In this document: positions 1 to 11,046 of the stretch, piece after piece
How positions within the stretch are numbered: the stretch's first letter is position 1
Layout: every line of letters begins with the position of its first letter
Source of the DNA: Posidonia oceanica
Taxonomy: Eukaryota > Streptophyta > Magnoliopsida > Alismatales > Posidoniaceae
Assembly: GCA_037176725.1 (NCBI GenBank)
Contig: JAZBRS010000026.1
Coordinates: 155,383,501-155,447,500 of the forward strand
Length of the DNA stretch: 64,000 nt
Direction: 5' to 3'
The notes under the pieces: generated by a model
The model's input: only the letters and a program-made list of their open reading frames with translations
The model's database searches: none
Told to the model about the DNA's origin: nothing
Translations under genes and position numbers: made by a program

Positions 1-330
1 TCGCACCGTTTTGCGTGCCGTTTTGTTTTCTCGCACCGTTTTACGTGCCATTCTTGTTTCTTGCACCGTTTTGCATGTTGGCTTTGCTTTCTTGCACTGT
101 TTTGCGTGCCGTTCTTGTTTCTTGCACCATTTTACGTGTTGGCTTTGTTTTCTTGCACCGTTTTGCGTGCCGTTTTATTTTCTACACCGTTTTGCGTGCC
201 ATTCTTGTTTCTCGCACCGTTTTACGTGCTGTTTTGTTTTCTCGCACCGTTTCGCATGCCGTCTCGTTTTCTTGCACCGTTTCGCGTGCCATTCTCGTTT
301 CTTGCGTTGTTTCGCGTGTTTTACGCCGTT
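1..330 (+). repeat. 30-bp minisatellite inside the A LTR
   Basis: About 11 tandem units of about 30 bp share the core GCACCGTTTTGCGTGCC. Units alternate between variants ending in a TTCTTG or a TTTGTT stretch. The core has a short inverted repeat, GCAC...GTGC. The same array is in the other A-type LTRs at about 28426-28950, 43526-44060 and, reversed, 16190-17215, with different copy numbers. The 30-bp period keeps frames open on both strands and creates long false ORFs rich in Phe, Cys and Leu. Confidence 0.88.
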
Positions 331-603
331 TTCTCTTGCATGTCGCCTGCATTGCTTGGTTTTACCACCGTTTTGCTTTTCCGTATGCATTTGCATATAG
401 GGCAGTGATGCTTACTGCCTGGAGTTCTCACGAGCCAGGTTTCGCCCGGTTCGGAACACAGACAGCGTTGCTGAGCATTTAGACTGCACGTTTACTTTCC
501 TGCATTGCATCCCACCACTTAGAGCACACTTATGAGCATTCATTCAGGCATTCATTGGCATTTAGGCATTCAAACCTGCATTTCCCTGCATATGCGAGCG
601 TAA

Positions 604-677
604 GCCTAGAAAGACCGATTCTCGGGCGTGTCGGGGGTGCCTAACACCTTCCCCGCACGTAACAGGAGTCCTTGCCC
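604..677 (+). promoter_or_regulatory. Conserved U5 block of Tat-type LTRs
   Basis: This block, with the core GGGGGTGCCTAACACCTTCC and then GTAACAGGAGTCCTT, recurs in every Tat-like LTR in the window: about 29227, 29725, 37871, 44337 and 53645, and reversed near 15850-15925. The rest of these LTRs differs greatly between families, so this is the most constrained stretch of the LTR. It lies about 300 bases upstream of the primer-binding site. Its role is not known to me. Transcript processing or reverse transcription are possible. Confidence 0.7.
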
Positions 678-835
678 AGTCTTTTGGCCCGCAATGACCA
701 TATTGCCCTTATCCTAGGCATGAGTCATCTCATTTGCATTCATTTGCATTGCTTTGCATTGCATCTTTTGCTTGGTTTTGCGTGTTAACTCACGCATTTC
801 CCCCGATTTTCCTTGTCTCCCGATAATAGACACGG

Positions 836-844
836 TGGCGACTC
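836..844 (+). other. Primer-binding-site-like motif inside U5
   Basis: TGGCGACTC here repeats the first nine bases of the true primer site, which lies 132 bases downstream. The same motif is at 29459-29467, 38080-38088 and 53842-53850, and as TGGTGACTC at 29923-29931, always in U5. It may be a relic of an earlier LTR boundary or a second tRNA-Arg contact site. Confidence 0.6.
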
Positions 845-967
845 TGAATTGTCTTATCTTCTTCTTTTCTTATCTTTTCTCCTCTGTTTTAAGTGTTTTC
901 GAGTTGAGCCCTCCTCCTCAGACATAGCCGCTAATAGTAAACCTGATTCTGATTGGGATTACTACAG

Positions 968-985
968 TGGCGACTCTACTGGAGA
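968..985 (+). other. Primer-binding site of element A, tRNA-Arg type
   Basis: The site starts one base after the LTR end and reads TGGCGACTCTACTGGAGA. Its reverse complement matches the 3' end of plant tRNA-Arg (CCA plus the acceptor arm) with three mismatches. Element B has the perfect version at 30088-30105. A tRNA-Arg primer is the type reported for Ogre elements. The mismatches fit a decayed copy. Confidence 0.85.
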
Positions 986-2174
986 TGCTAGACTCCGGCT
1001 TTCATTTTTGGCTTTTCGCTCGCCGCTTTTGCAGTTCTGCTTGCCTTTGTCTGCCTCTTTGCCTGTTTTGGTCGCTCTTTTGTGCAAACTCCTAGCGAGT
1101 CGCCTCGTGGCTACTCCGCTCAGGTTTTGCACCTCCTTGCCTTCGTTTGTGCTCTGTTTTGCCTCTATTGCTTGTTTACTTGCCTATTTCCTTGCTTCTG
1201 CTCCTATTTGCTTTACAGTTTGCCTATCTTTATCTTTCTTCATCTTGCTTACTTATTATTGCTTTATTTCCTACACTATGCATGTCTACATACTTGTTTG
1301 GCAACAATGCATTGTATACATGCCTTTTGATGTGGTGAATGCTTTTTCTTCACTATCATGCTCACAAACACTCGCACATGCCATGCACTTGCCTTTTGCT
1401 ATGTTGTATGCTGTTTGTTTGCCATATTTGACTGATTTTCTTCCCTTTCGCACATGCCATGACTAGGATAGTAGAGACTGTTTGCTCCCCCTGTGGTTAA
1501 CTAAAAATGGCAAGTAAAAAGAAATTCTAGGAGCAACTAGAGACTTCAAACAATCCTTCACCCCCTTGGGTTAATAAAACACGAAAGATAAAAAACTTTA
1601 AGCATTTGCATAAGCATCATATAGGGCATGCATTCTTCTCATCTAAGTCTACCTACTAGTTTGTGAAGGATGGTCCCGACCTCTTGTTCCACCGCTTTTG
1701 GCGTGGGTCAAGTCAGTCAGTCTGTCCCCTCTTTGTCCAGGGATCGTGTCGGTGTAGTGGAGTGTACTGCCCACGCTTTGGCGGAGTCAGGGCCACCAAC
1801 GCACCACCCTGTTATTTCCTTAGCTTTGGCTAGGAGTTCGACAAAGAGCCTACTTTTTCTGGCCTGAGTTGGTGACCCGTACACCTAGGGATACCCGAAG
1901 TAGACCACCTACTAGGATACACTAGATAGGTGAGGGGGCATACTAGAAAGCATGCATATCATTCATGCCATCTAACTTAACTAATTTGCATCTGTCTTTC
2001 AGTTTCTAATCCCTGTTTATCTCTGTTTGTGTCAGCAGTGATCGGTAAGCGAGTTCCCCTTACTGGAGCTTGAGTACCATCCCTTTCTAACACCCCTGTT
2101 GCGACCTCGTTCGTGACCATTCCCCTTCTGAGCTATCCGCCTTTGCGACGATAGCTCCTATTAGGAATCGCCGT
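986..2174 (+). other. Untranslated leader of element A
   Basis: There is no convincing coding sequence between the primer site and gag. A block at about 1627-1900 aligns with 30655-30910 in element B: GCATGCATTCTTCTCAT, then GTGTCGGTG, then a run of conserved words ending near ACACCACCC. Conservation between two otherwise different elements suggests a packaging or dimerisation signal. That is inference. The start of the leader is T- and C-rich. Confidence 0.6.
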
Positions 2175-4400
2175 TTGCATACCCGTCGCAGCCCTATTCT
2201 CACGCGCTCTAGGTCAGCAATGGCCCAGTATGTCAGTGAGCCTCTCTTCACTCCTGTCACGGAGGGTGTTTTCGCTTCGGCCCCTCCGGTTGCTCCTTCT
2301 GCCCCTCTTGTTCCCCCTCCGATGCCAGGGTTTCCTCCCCTGATGCCTCTAGGATCTCAGTATGTCCCGGGACAGTGGCAAGCATCTCTTCCTCCGGATC
2401 CGGTCGCTGAGTCTATCTTGATGACCGTTACTCGCGTTTCAGAGATGCCATTGCCCCCTCCTTCCCAGGGATACGTCGCCTTTGACATCTCTCCTACCAC
2501 TGCTATAGTGCCTACTCCTCCCGGACAGTCTGTGTCCGTGCCATTTGCCTCTCAATCCTCGCCGGCACTGCACTCCAGCGTTCCTGCTGACGGAACGCCT
2601 GAGGCTCAGTACCAGCACCTGATGGAGCTTGCCTAGAGACTGCAGGGCATGGCTCTATCAGTTTGTCCCTCATCTGCTCCTGTCGCTCCTGAGGTTCCTT
2701 TGAGGTCAGTTCCTGCATTTCATGCATCTACCTCCACACCTCCGCTTCGACTATCGTCTCAACTGCTCACGGTTCCGACGATAGGGGCCCGGTTACCGCC
2801 TCCTTCTGCACAGCACTTAGCACAACATGCTCCTCTTCCTCCTGGTGGTCAGTCCTTTGGGCTGGCTGGAGCCCAGTACTCCACCGGCTCGCTGTCCGGC
2901 ACCCCGCCTGTACAGCAACTGGTGCTCCAGCATCCTACCCCTCCCACAGCATAGCATGTCTCCTACCCCCTCCCTTGCATCAGGCCCAGAACCCTGCATT
3001 CATCCCTGCATACACAGTTCCCCAGCACGGATACGTCGGCCATCCCGTTGCTCCACCAGGCGACGCTATGGTAGATCCGGAGGAGCACTTAGGTGCGACC
3101 CATTCGGCGTATGTGCTCACTACCCCTGCCGATCCCTCTCCTATGGCAGCAAATCCAGACCCCATCAACAACCGGATGGACATCTTGGAGAAGGCACTAC
3201 GACTAGTGCAGGGTACTGAGCACCAGACCTACCAATTTCGGGACCTCTACTGCTTTCCAGAGGCGCTACTCCCTCCGAAGTTCAAAATCCCAGACTTCGA
3301 GAAATACAATGGTAGGGGCTGCCCCATAGCACACCTGAAGGCGTATTGCGGTGATCTCGCTCAGCTTCAGGCTGACGAGAGGTTGCTGATCCGCCTGTTC
3401 CAGAAGAGCTTGACCGGGCCGGCACTCAAGTGGTTCACATCGCTTGTTATGTCAGCCATCAAGACTTGGAATGACCTTAGTCAAGCGTTCCTAGAGCAGT
3501 ACTCCTTCAACCTCGATCTAGTCCCAAAGCAGGCAGACTTGATCGCAATTAAGCAAAATTCCAGCGAGCCGTTCAGGGAGTACGTCGGTCGCTGGCACGC
3601 CCTTGCTTCACAGGTCCGAGATAGACCCTCTGACGAGGAGTCTATTGAGATCGTTATCAAAGGGGCGTAGCCATCTCTTGGAGCTCTACTTAGCATCCAG
3701 CTAGTCACTACTTGTGCAGCACTTATCCGAGCTGGAGCGCGCGTGGAGAGTTCTTTGCGGAGTGGCAACTTCCCGGCTCTCTCCGCGTTCGCTAAGCAGG
3801 CCGCGATCAGCAGTAACAGTGCCAACAGCAGCGCTTCCAACAAAACAGCGGCAGTAGCAACAACCGTCCGAAGAAGAAGGACTCGCCGAAAACCGCTGTT
3901 GCGTTCGTCGACTCCCCTGCTGTGCCTGTTCACTAGCCATCCCGGCCTGCCCCAACTCAGATGGTGTATGCTCCTGCACCTAAGAATCCACCCACACCAC
4001 AGATCACAACCACCGCTAGACCGGTCTACCCTACAACACCAGTTCAGCAAGGCTCATACCAGAGGCAAAGAAGGCCACCCACTGAGAAGCGGAAATTCAC
4101 CCCACTGGTGGAACCGCTCACGGTCATCTTGCTGAAGGTTGCATCGCTCTTGAAGTTCCCAGAGGTTCACCCGCCCTCAAATCCTTTGCCACATTAGTTT
4201 AAGGCGAACCTCTTCTGCAATTTCCATCGATGCGTCGGGCATTCGACAGACAATTGCTACTCCCTGCCGAACGCTATTCAGGATCTAATCGAATCGGGAA
4301 CGATTGTGATTGACACGCACGAGGCATCCACTCAAGCACACACACATGCATCTGCACATTCAGCTGTTCCCCTTCATCTGACAACATTCACCAACCCCTA
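2175..4400 (+). pseudogene. gag: gag of element A, broken
   Basis: Gag forms the particle that packages the element RNA. The N-terminal part (2175-2954) is Pro- and Ser-rich and is broken by TAG at 2634. Reading then shifts frame near 2955-2975. The capsid-like region (Retrotrans_gag type) runs about 3180-3667, with motifs GPALKWF, TWNDLSQAFLEQY and EPFREYVGRWHALA, and ends at TAG 3668. A further frame change follows before 3961, where KRKFTPLVEPL appears. After TAG 4195 comes a knuckle-like CNFHRCVGHSTDNC at about 4217-4260 and then a short conserved tail. I count at least three in-frame stops and two frame changes, so no full Gag can be made from this copy. The start at 2175 is the first Met of the open frame. 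An upstream start in the leader cannot be excluded. Confidence 0.85.
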
Positions 4401-4433
4401 CTGGAGCACACTTATCCGGGAGGGGCAGGAACC

Positions 4434-5189
4434 TCAGGCATTCACTCTGTCTTTCCTTCTGGGCCTACTACCTCTGTTGTAGACCCTTCTGATCTCATTT
4501 ATGATATCTCTGAGCCTTTCCCTATCAATCTCTATCTCGCGGCAGTTGCCGGCTCCGAGTCGGGAGTTCACACGATCCGACCGCGCGTCAGGCCGGAGTG
4601 CCCCTTCGCGCCCCCTGCTGTGCTTCCTCAGGCTCAACCCCCTGTACACCTCCTAGCTAGGGCCTAGCCTAAATCCCCTGTCCACCTCTTAGGGCAGCCT
4701 CAGCTAGAATCCCCCATACATCTTCTAGGCAGATCTCAATCAGTCCCTGCCTTCTCACTCCAACAACCTTATCATTTAGATAGACCTCAATACCCAGTAG
4801 ATCCCCTTGTAACCCCTCCTGTGCTCGCAGCACGTGCCCCGGTGGTTATTGATTTAACCCTGGACACCCATCGTGTCCCTTACAGCTACGCCACAGAAAT
4901 GTGTACAGAAGTAACGCGATCGGGGAGGGTCTACAGACCCCCAGCACCAGCCATTAGGTCAAATCACCCTGAACCTGCTATGCCCCCACCCTCTAACCAA
5001 CCCATAGCAGACCCAGCCTCAAACCAACCTGTAGCAAGCCAAATCCCTGCCCAACCTGTAGCAGCCCAATCTCCTGCCACTACCCTTTTAGAGCTTGCCA
5101 AAACAACCCCTCCTGCTGCCAAGAAAAACCAAACCAAAGCAAACATAACCTCCCAACTTAAGAAGGTCAAAGCCGATATTTCCATTTAG
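4434..5189 (+). pseudogene. gag-protease linker of element A
   Basis: This is low-complexity coding sequence between gag and protease. Around 4638-4740 a short peptide motif, SPVHLLG or close variants, repeats three times. Then come an acidic VVIDLTLD stretch and a Pro/Ala/Gln-rich run, and the segment ends with QLKKVKADISI just before TAG at 5187. Tat-type polyproteins usually have a motif like this before the protease. The TAG replaces an expected Trp. One further stop lies near 4665. Confidence 0.6.
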
Positions 5190-6020
5190 GACCTAATCCA
5201 CACCTCTGCCGAACACCGCGAGGCTTTTCTTCGCGTGTTCAGGCTGCCCGTGTGTCCCAATCTATTGAGCCTTCAGCTTTGGAAAGCATGGTAGGGATGA
5301 TTGCGGAGCCGCAGGTCATCTCTTTTACGAGCGATGAGCTGCCTCCGGTAGGGATTAATCACAATCAACCCCTGTTCGTCACGGTTCAGTTCAAAAACTT
5401 TCGCATTCCCCTAACACTGGTTGATAATGGGCCAGGTCTTAACGTCTGCCCCTTGTGTACTGCAACCAAGCTCGGATTCAAAGCCGAGGACATCACGCTA
5501 GCCGTGAAGGGAATGACAGCTTTTGACAACACCCACCATTACGCTTTGGGGATCCTGATTATTCCTCTTGCCATTGGCCCGGTCGTTTTCGATGTAGAAT
5601 TCTATGTCGTCGACTTGAAGCCGAACTTCAATCTCCTGCTTGGGCGCCCTTGACTCCACATGCATCGGGTCCTTCCCTCGACCCTTCATCGGATGATAAA
5701 GTACCGTCGCGGCGATGATGTCATTGTCGTCGTGGCAGAGAACTTTGAGAAGGAGCGGATCGAGGCAGTCTCCCCCGTCTCTTCACAAGCTATCCCGTTT
5801 GACCCTGAGACTTCCGAAGCCTTGTATCGCATTAACCGGTGCGAGGCAGTTAACTTCATTCCTAATCTTGAAACGTGCCAACTCCTTGGCCGTTCACAAC
5901 AACCCCTTTCGAATGGTCGAGAATGTATGTCACAGGTGGGGTTACATAAAGGGTACACCGCTCGGGCGTCACGGCTAGGGGATCGCAGAGCCGATCGTAG
6001 CGGCGGAGCAGAGGAAATCT
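5190..6020 (+). pseudogene. Aspartic protease of element A, broken
   Basis: The retropepsin-like protease cuts the Gag-Pol polyprotein. The active-site region reads LVDNGPGLNVCP (about 5430), where the family usually has D-S/D-G. A hydrophobic strand at 5560-5600 leads to NLLLGRP (about 5630-5650). TGA at 5651 replaces the expected Trp of the GRPW motif, and PSTLHRMIKY follows in the same frame. The segment before 5252 is in another frame. A frame change near 5935-6020 leads into GLGYVPKP, a G-patch-like motif usual after this protease. At least one stop and two frame changes make it non-functional. Confidence 0.8.
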
Positions 6021-7727
6021 GAAGGCCTCGGTTATGTGCCCAAGCCCGACGAAGATCACTGCTTTCAAATGAAGGATCAGGAACCTGCCATCCCCAGAGA
6101 TCTCACTAACTTCACCAGTGCAGGAGTTCTGGGATCAACTGACGATCAAGTCACGGTGCCAACAGAAGATTGGGTTTGCATTGAGGACTACTACTCGAAT
6201 GAGGAGCAGTCTGGCACAACAGAGGCAGTCCCAACTGGCTGTAAGGCTCTGATCAACACGGAAGCACCCTGGTCAGTTTGTTTGGCTCTTCCTTCAGCAG
6301 ATACAGCAGACAAATCAGCAGGCTCTGTAGCAGAACTGACAAGCTCTAACATTCCTGCAGCCACATCCACATTACAAGTACAGGCGGCAGCAGCAGCTCA
6401 GAAGTCAGAGACACTCCTTCTAGCACAATCAGGCGGGCTACCTGCGGTCGCAGTCGCATCAGTACCGCTGTCGCTCTCTCTGGAGGGACAGTCCGTTAAC
6501 TCAGTCAGCAATGCGACTCGGCCCGTTTCAGCAGCCACATCACCGAGAATGCAGCTGGCGCAGTCTGCTTCATATTCTTCTGCCGCAGAACAGCAACTCT
6601 CATGGCAGGATCCCGTGGCGTTAGAGGCCACACTCTCACCATCACCACCGGTTGTAGAGGACCAATTGAGCATCATAGTCTCCCGGCCCTTGAGCCCTCA
6701 GAAGAGCACCTCTGCTTGCCCTCTAAATGTGATAGTGATCCTGGCAGCGTACCCATCTATAGCCCCGCTGACCAGTCTGTTTGAATCTCCCATGCCGAAG
6801 CTACCGCTATCAGGCGCGCCCGTGAGCCAGACCATGCAAATACCAAGGGCAGCGATCCATCTTGCAGCCGGGCCAGTGCCGTAGGCCCCCGGTGCCTACT
6901 ACGTTGACTCACCCTCAGATGAGGAGGAAGGAGTGGTGATAGAAGCCCAGGTCGATTCATGGATGTCCGACTTAGAGTTACTCTATCAAGAACAGCTCAA
7001 GTCAATAGCAGAAGACCTGGTAGAGTACCAAGCCGCAGAAAGGAAAGGGAAAGCCATGGCTACGGACCCTCTCCTGCGAGAAGACCATGCCTCTATCATG
7101 GTCCTGGAAGAAGATTCAGCAATACCGGACTCCCCTAGACTAGATGAGCTCATTACCCTCCAATCAGAAGGCGGGTCTAGGTGGTTTGTGCAACATATGC
7201 CTCACTTAGGCAGTGTAGCAAGCGGCAGTACCCAGATCAGCCGCCAGTCCGGCATACCCTCCACGAGCAGACTAGAAGACTCAGAGGAGGAAGCACTAGC
7301 AATCCAAGCAGCAGCAGTAACAGAGCAGAAAGCAGAATCAGCAACAGAATTATCAGCAGCCTTAGTGGCAGAGCCATCAATAGTATCAGTGGCAGAATCA
7401 GCAAGGCCCTCAGCAGTATCAGTAGAGCACTCAGCAGAACCAGTCAAGCCAGAGTAGACAGAAGAAGTTGCCAGGACGGAGGTCGCGTACCGAGGTTACA
7501 AGAATACTCGAGTAAGCGTGACCATCCTGAAGCGTCACCAGGGCCAAGCAGCGGAACACATACACTCTTTCGACATCACAAATCCTTCTTTTGAAAAGGA
7601 GATCCTCTCAGAACTTATTACTTATGGAGAGGAGGATGATACGGGCGAGGATGAGACTGATGAACCATTGCCCGAGTTCCGGCCCTACGACGACGACCCA
7701 GAAGGCCCCAACCTTCATGTTGAGTAA
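6021..7727 (+). pseudogene. Protease-RT spacer of element A
   Basis: One frame stays open from about 6021 apart from stops at 6882, 7455 and 7725. It begins with GLGYVPKP. It continues as a long Ser/Ala/Thr/Gln-rich region of low complexity (6240-6880), then an acidic region with PSDEEEGVV (about 6915) and a second Ala/Glu/Ser-rich run (7290-7455). Near 7600-7700 an acidic tail, GEEDDTGEDETDE, precedes RT. No catalytic motif is visible. Ogre elements can have an intron between protease and RT. I see no clear donor and acceptor pair, because the reading frame simply continues into RT. Confidence 0.65.
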
Positions 7728-8771
7728 GAAGCAGAGGTTGTCAATATCGGCACTGCTGAGGAAGTCAGAGAAGTTCGCATCAGTGCCCAGCTGTCCCCTC
7801 AGGCTCGAGCAGAGTTCATCACATTTCTGAAAGAATATGCGAATGCCTTCGCCTGGAGTTATGAAGATATGGTTGGCCTTGACCTAGAGATAGTGGTGCA
7901 CAATCTATCCTTGGATCCAGATGCCAAGCCAGTAAAGCAGAAGCTGAGAAGATGGCGACCGCAGTGGTTGCTTATGATCAAAGAAGAGATCATGAAACAG
8001 CACAGAGTCAATTTCCTCAAGGTCGTCCTTTATCCTGAATGGCTGGCAAACATTGTACCTGTGCCCAAGAAAAATGGCCGCGTCCGGATCTGCATCGACT
8101 ATAGGGACCTGAACAAGACGAGTCCCAAGGACGACTTCCCATTGCCTCACATTAACGTCCTAGTCGACAATACAGCGGGCCAGAAGATGCTCTGCTTCAT
8201 GGACGGCTTTTCTGGATACAATCAGATCAAAATGGCAGAAGAAGACATGGAAAAGACTTCATTCATCACCCCTTGGGGAGCCTTCTGCTACCAAGTCATG
8301 CCGTTCGGGCTGAAGAATGCTGGCGCAACCTATCAGAGGGCCATGACTGCACTGTTCCACGACCTCATGCACCAAGAAGTGGAGATCTATGTAGACGACA
8401 TGATTACTAAAACCAAAGAGCTTGAAGATCATCTTGCCTGTCTAAAGAAGCTCTTTACCCGTCTACGGAAGTAGAAGTTGCGCCTGAACCCCAACAAGTG
8501 TGTATTTGGGGTGTCATCTGGCAAACTGCTGGGTTACATTGTTAGCCAGAGGGGAATTGAGGTGGACCCGATGAAGGCCAAAGCCATCGTGGATATGCCA
8601 CCCCCTCGGACTGAAAAGGAGGTCAGAGGTTTGCTTGGGCGTTTACAATACATCAGTCGCTTCATTGCACAGCTTACGCCCATCTGTGAACCCATATTCA
8701 AGCTCCTAAAGAAGAATGCGCAGATTCATTGGAGTGAGGAGTGTCAGGCTGCATTTGCTAAGATCAAGTAG
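7728..8771 (+). pseudogene. Reverse transcriptase of element A, broken
   Basis: This is the Ty3-type RT that copies the element RNA. Seen in order: AEFITFLKEYANAFAWSYEDM (7810-7870), an upstream arm typical of the lineage; VPVPKKNGRVRICIDYRDLN (about 8057-8116); the FMDGFSGYNQI block with the first catalytic Asp (8200-8230); MPFGLKNAGATYQR (8300-8340); and YVDDM, the catalytic pair, at 8388-8402. The thumb region and LLGYIV follow. TAG at 8472 interrupts right after the palm, and TAG at 8769 ends the segment. The catalytic residues are intact, but the frame is not. Confidence 0.92.
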
Positions 8772-9206
8772 CTGCTGATTAAGCCTCCTGTCTTGGTTCC
8801 CCCCACTCCAGGGAGACCCTTGCTTCTCTACCTTTCTACCACACAACATTTCATGGGCGCCGTCTTAGGCCAACATGACGAATCTGGTAGAAAGGAGCAT
8901 GCCATCTACTACCTGAGCAAGAAGTTCAATGAATGTGAAGCCAGGTACAGTACAATAGAGAAGACCTGCCTGTCCCTCGTCTGGGCTGCACAGAAATTAA
9001 GGCACTACATGATGGCATACCCAGTCTAGCTCTTATGCCGGCATGATCCAATCAAGTTCCTCTTCCAAAAACCGGCCATGGTAGGCAGATGTGCTAAGTG
9101 GCAGGTGCTACTGTCTCAGTACGACATCACCTTTGTCACGCAAAAATCTATGAAGGGTCAAGCTATGGCGGACCATCTTGCTGATCTCCCACTGCCTGAA
9201 TATTAG
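8772..9206 (+). pseudogene. RT-linked RNase H of element A, broken
   Basis: This is the ancestral Ty3 RNase H fused to RT. Seen are PPTPGRPLLLYLS, then FMGAVLGQHD and AIYYLSKKFNECEARYSTIEK, with WAAQKLRHYM at about 8985-9015. TAG at 9027 replaces a residue after AYPV, and TAG at 9204 follows LPLPEY. The order RT, RNase H, then a second RNase H (9207-9720) is the dual RNase H arrangement known for Tat elements, where the first copy is degenerate. Confidence 0.85.
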
Positions 9207-9740
9207 CCACTCCAGACGCAGTTTCCAGATGAAGACATTCTGTTTGCAATGGAGGACTCTGAAACCAAAGACCCTAAAGATCAGGAGCAATGGTAGCTAT
9301 ACTTTGATGGTGCCGTAAACAAAAAGGGCCGAGGCGTAGGCACAGTGCTGACAACGCCCCAGGGACAAATGATTCTTTTCTCCAGGAAGCTGACCTTTAA
9401 ATGCACCAACAACGAAGCAGAGTACGAAGCATGCATCTTAGGACTGAATGTTGCTTTCGAGCATGAGATACAGAAGCTACTGGTGCACGGCGATGCTATG
9501 TTGGTGATCTCTCAAGTCAATGGCGAGTGGAAAACGAAAGATTTGAAGCTATTGCCATATCATGAACACCTGTTGAAGCTGATAGAACAATTTGAAGCTA
9601 TTGCCATATCATGAACAATTTGCGAGCATCCACTTCACATACATGAACCGAGCAAGGAACGCATATGCAGATGCGTTAGCTACCCTGGCGTCCTGGCTCA
9701 ACATACCTGAAGACAGCACAGTGGATGTATCTGTTACTCG
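9207..9740 (+). pseudogene. Second (archaeal-type) RNase H of element A, broken
   Basis: RNase H removes the RNA strand of the hybrid during reverse transcription. The Asp in YFDGA (9306-9308), the Glu in NNEAEYEA (about 9405-9425), the Asp in HGDAMLVI (about 9490) and the Asp in ARNAYADALA (about 9655-9680) fit the four-acid active site. This extra domain marks the Tat lineage. TAG at 9294 sits two codons before the domain, where Trp is expected, and element C has TAG at the same codon (38374). A 49-bp duplication at 9542-9617 shifts the frame inside the domain. Confidence 0.88.
9542..9617 (+). repeat. 49-bp tandem duplication in the second RNase H
   Basis: TTTGAAGCTATTGCCATATC starts at 9542 and again at 9591, a period of 49. 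The same place in element C (38620-38690) has one copy, so the duplication is specific to A. Because 49 is not a multiple of three, it moves reading from the RT frame to the integrase frame. Confidence 0.88.
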
Positions 9741-11046
9741 CATTAAGCAGCCTGCACACTGTATGAGCATCGAGGAGGTAGATTCAACAACAGAGGAGCA
9801 GCCCTGGTACAAAGACATAAAAGCTTTCTTAGAATCTGGCAGCTTTCCACTCGGTATCTCACCAGTGGACAAGAGAACTCTAACGCGTCTGGCGTCAAAG
9901 TATGTATTAGGGGCGGGACAGTTGTATAGAAGGTCATACAATCAAATGCTCCTGTGCTGCCTGAACAAATCAGAGGCTAATACGCTGATGCTTCAAGTGC
10001 ATGCGGGGACCTGCGGTCCGCACATGAATGGCGTCCTCCTAATCAAGAGGATAATGCTGCAAGGATACTACTGGCTCATTATGGAAGCTAACTGCTGCCG
10101 ATTCGTGCGCAAATGCCATAACTGCCAAGTGCACGACAACTTTATTCGGGCGCCCCCTCAAGAACTGCACAGCATGTCGTCGCCATGGCCCTTCGCCACT
10201 TGGGGAATTGATGTCATTGGCGCCATCCACCCTCCAGCTTCTAATGGTCATTGTTACATTCTAGTAGCGATTGATTACTTCACTAAATGGGTGGAAGCGA
10301 CCTCCTACAAGACGGTGACTACCGTGGCTACGGAAAAGTTTATCAGAAACAATATCATAGCCCGGTACGGGGTCCCGCATACAATTATATCTGACAATGG
10401 CACAAATTTCATTGCTGAGAGGATTGAAGACTATCTGCAGAGCTTCAGTATCAAACATCACAGATCCTCGCCTTACCGGCCATAGATGAACGGTGCAGTG
10501 GAGTCCGCCAACAAAAATCTGGTCAAAATCCTAAAGAAAATGGTAGAGACTCATAAGGACTGGCACGACAAGCTTCCTTACGCACTCTGGGCATATAGGA
10601 CATCTGTCCGCACTTCAACAGGCGCCACCCCATACTCTCTGGTGTATGGCATGGAGGCAGTGTTGCCCGTCGAAGTAGAGATCCCCTCACTACGGATCCT
10701 ACGCGAAGCTGAGTTGGATGAAGCAGAATGGGTTGAAGACCGCTGCGTCCAACTGAACCTGATTGATGAGCACAGGCTGCAAGCTATGCATAATGCTCAC
10801 TGCTATCAAAAGAGAATGGCCAGGTCTTACTTGAAGAAAGTTCAGCCAAGAGGCTTCCAAACAGGGGACCTTGTTCTGCGCGCCATTCACTTGCCTGACG
10901 GTCGAAGGAAATTCCGACCTAACTGGCGTGGCCCTTTTGTAGTAAAGCAAGTCTTTTCGGGCGGCGCCGTAACCCTTGAGGATATGGATCAAGTCGAGCA
11001 GTCTGAGCCCGTCAACCTCTGCTACCTCAAGAAGTGCCATCAGTAG
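9741..11046 (+). pseudogene. Integrase of element A, one internal stop
   Basis: Integrase inserts the DNA copy into the genome. The zinc-binding H2C2 domain is at about 9985-10130 (VHAGTCGPHM, then CRFVRKCHNCQ). The catalytic core has D in WGIDVIG (about 10200-10220), D in IISDNGTNF (about 10385-10410) and E in NGAVESANK (about 10490-10512). TAG at 10483 sits between the second Asp and the Glu, where Gln is usual. The C-terminus has GDLVLRAIH and FRPNWRGPFVV, then ends at 11044-11046 without a chromodomain, as in Tat elements. Apart from the stop this is the best-preserved domain of A. Confidence 0.92.

Larger units (their letters stand above)
1..966 (+). repeat. 5' LTR of element A, 3' portion only
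   Basis: This matches the last part of the 3' LTR at about 28620-29589. From about 335 to the end I count roughly 10 differences in 630 bases. It ends in ATTACTACA, followed by a G and the primer-binding site, as expected for a 5' LTR. The left part is a 30-bp minisatellite. The rest holds the conserved U5 block and a primer-site-like motif. The start of this LTR lies outside the window. Confidence 0.92.

Noticed and set aside
968..985. tRNA-Arg gene
   Set aside because: Only the last 18 bases of the complement are present, immediately after the LTR. This is a primer-binding site.
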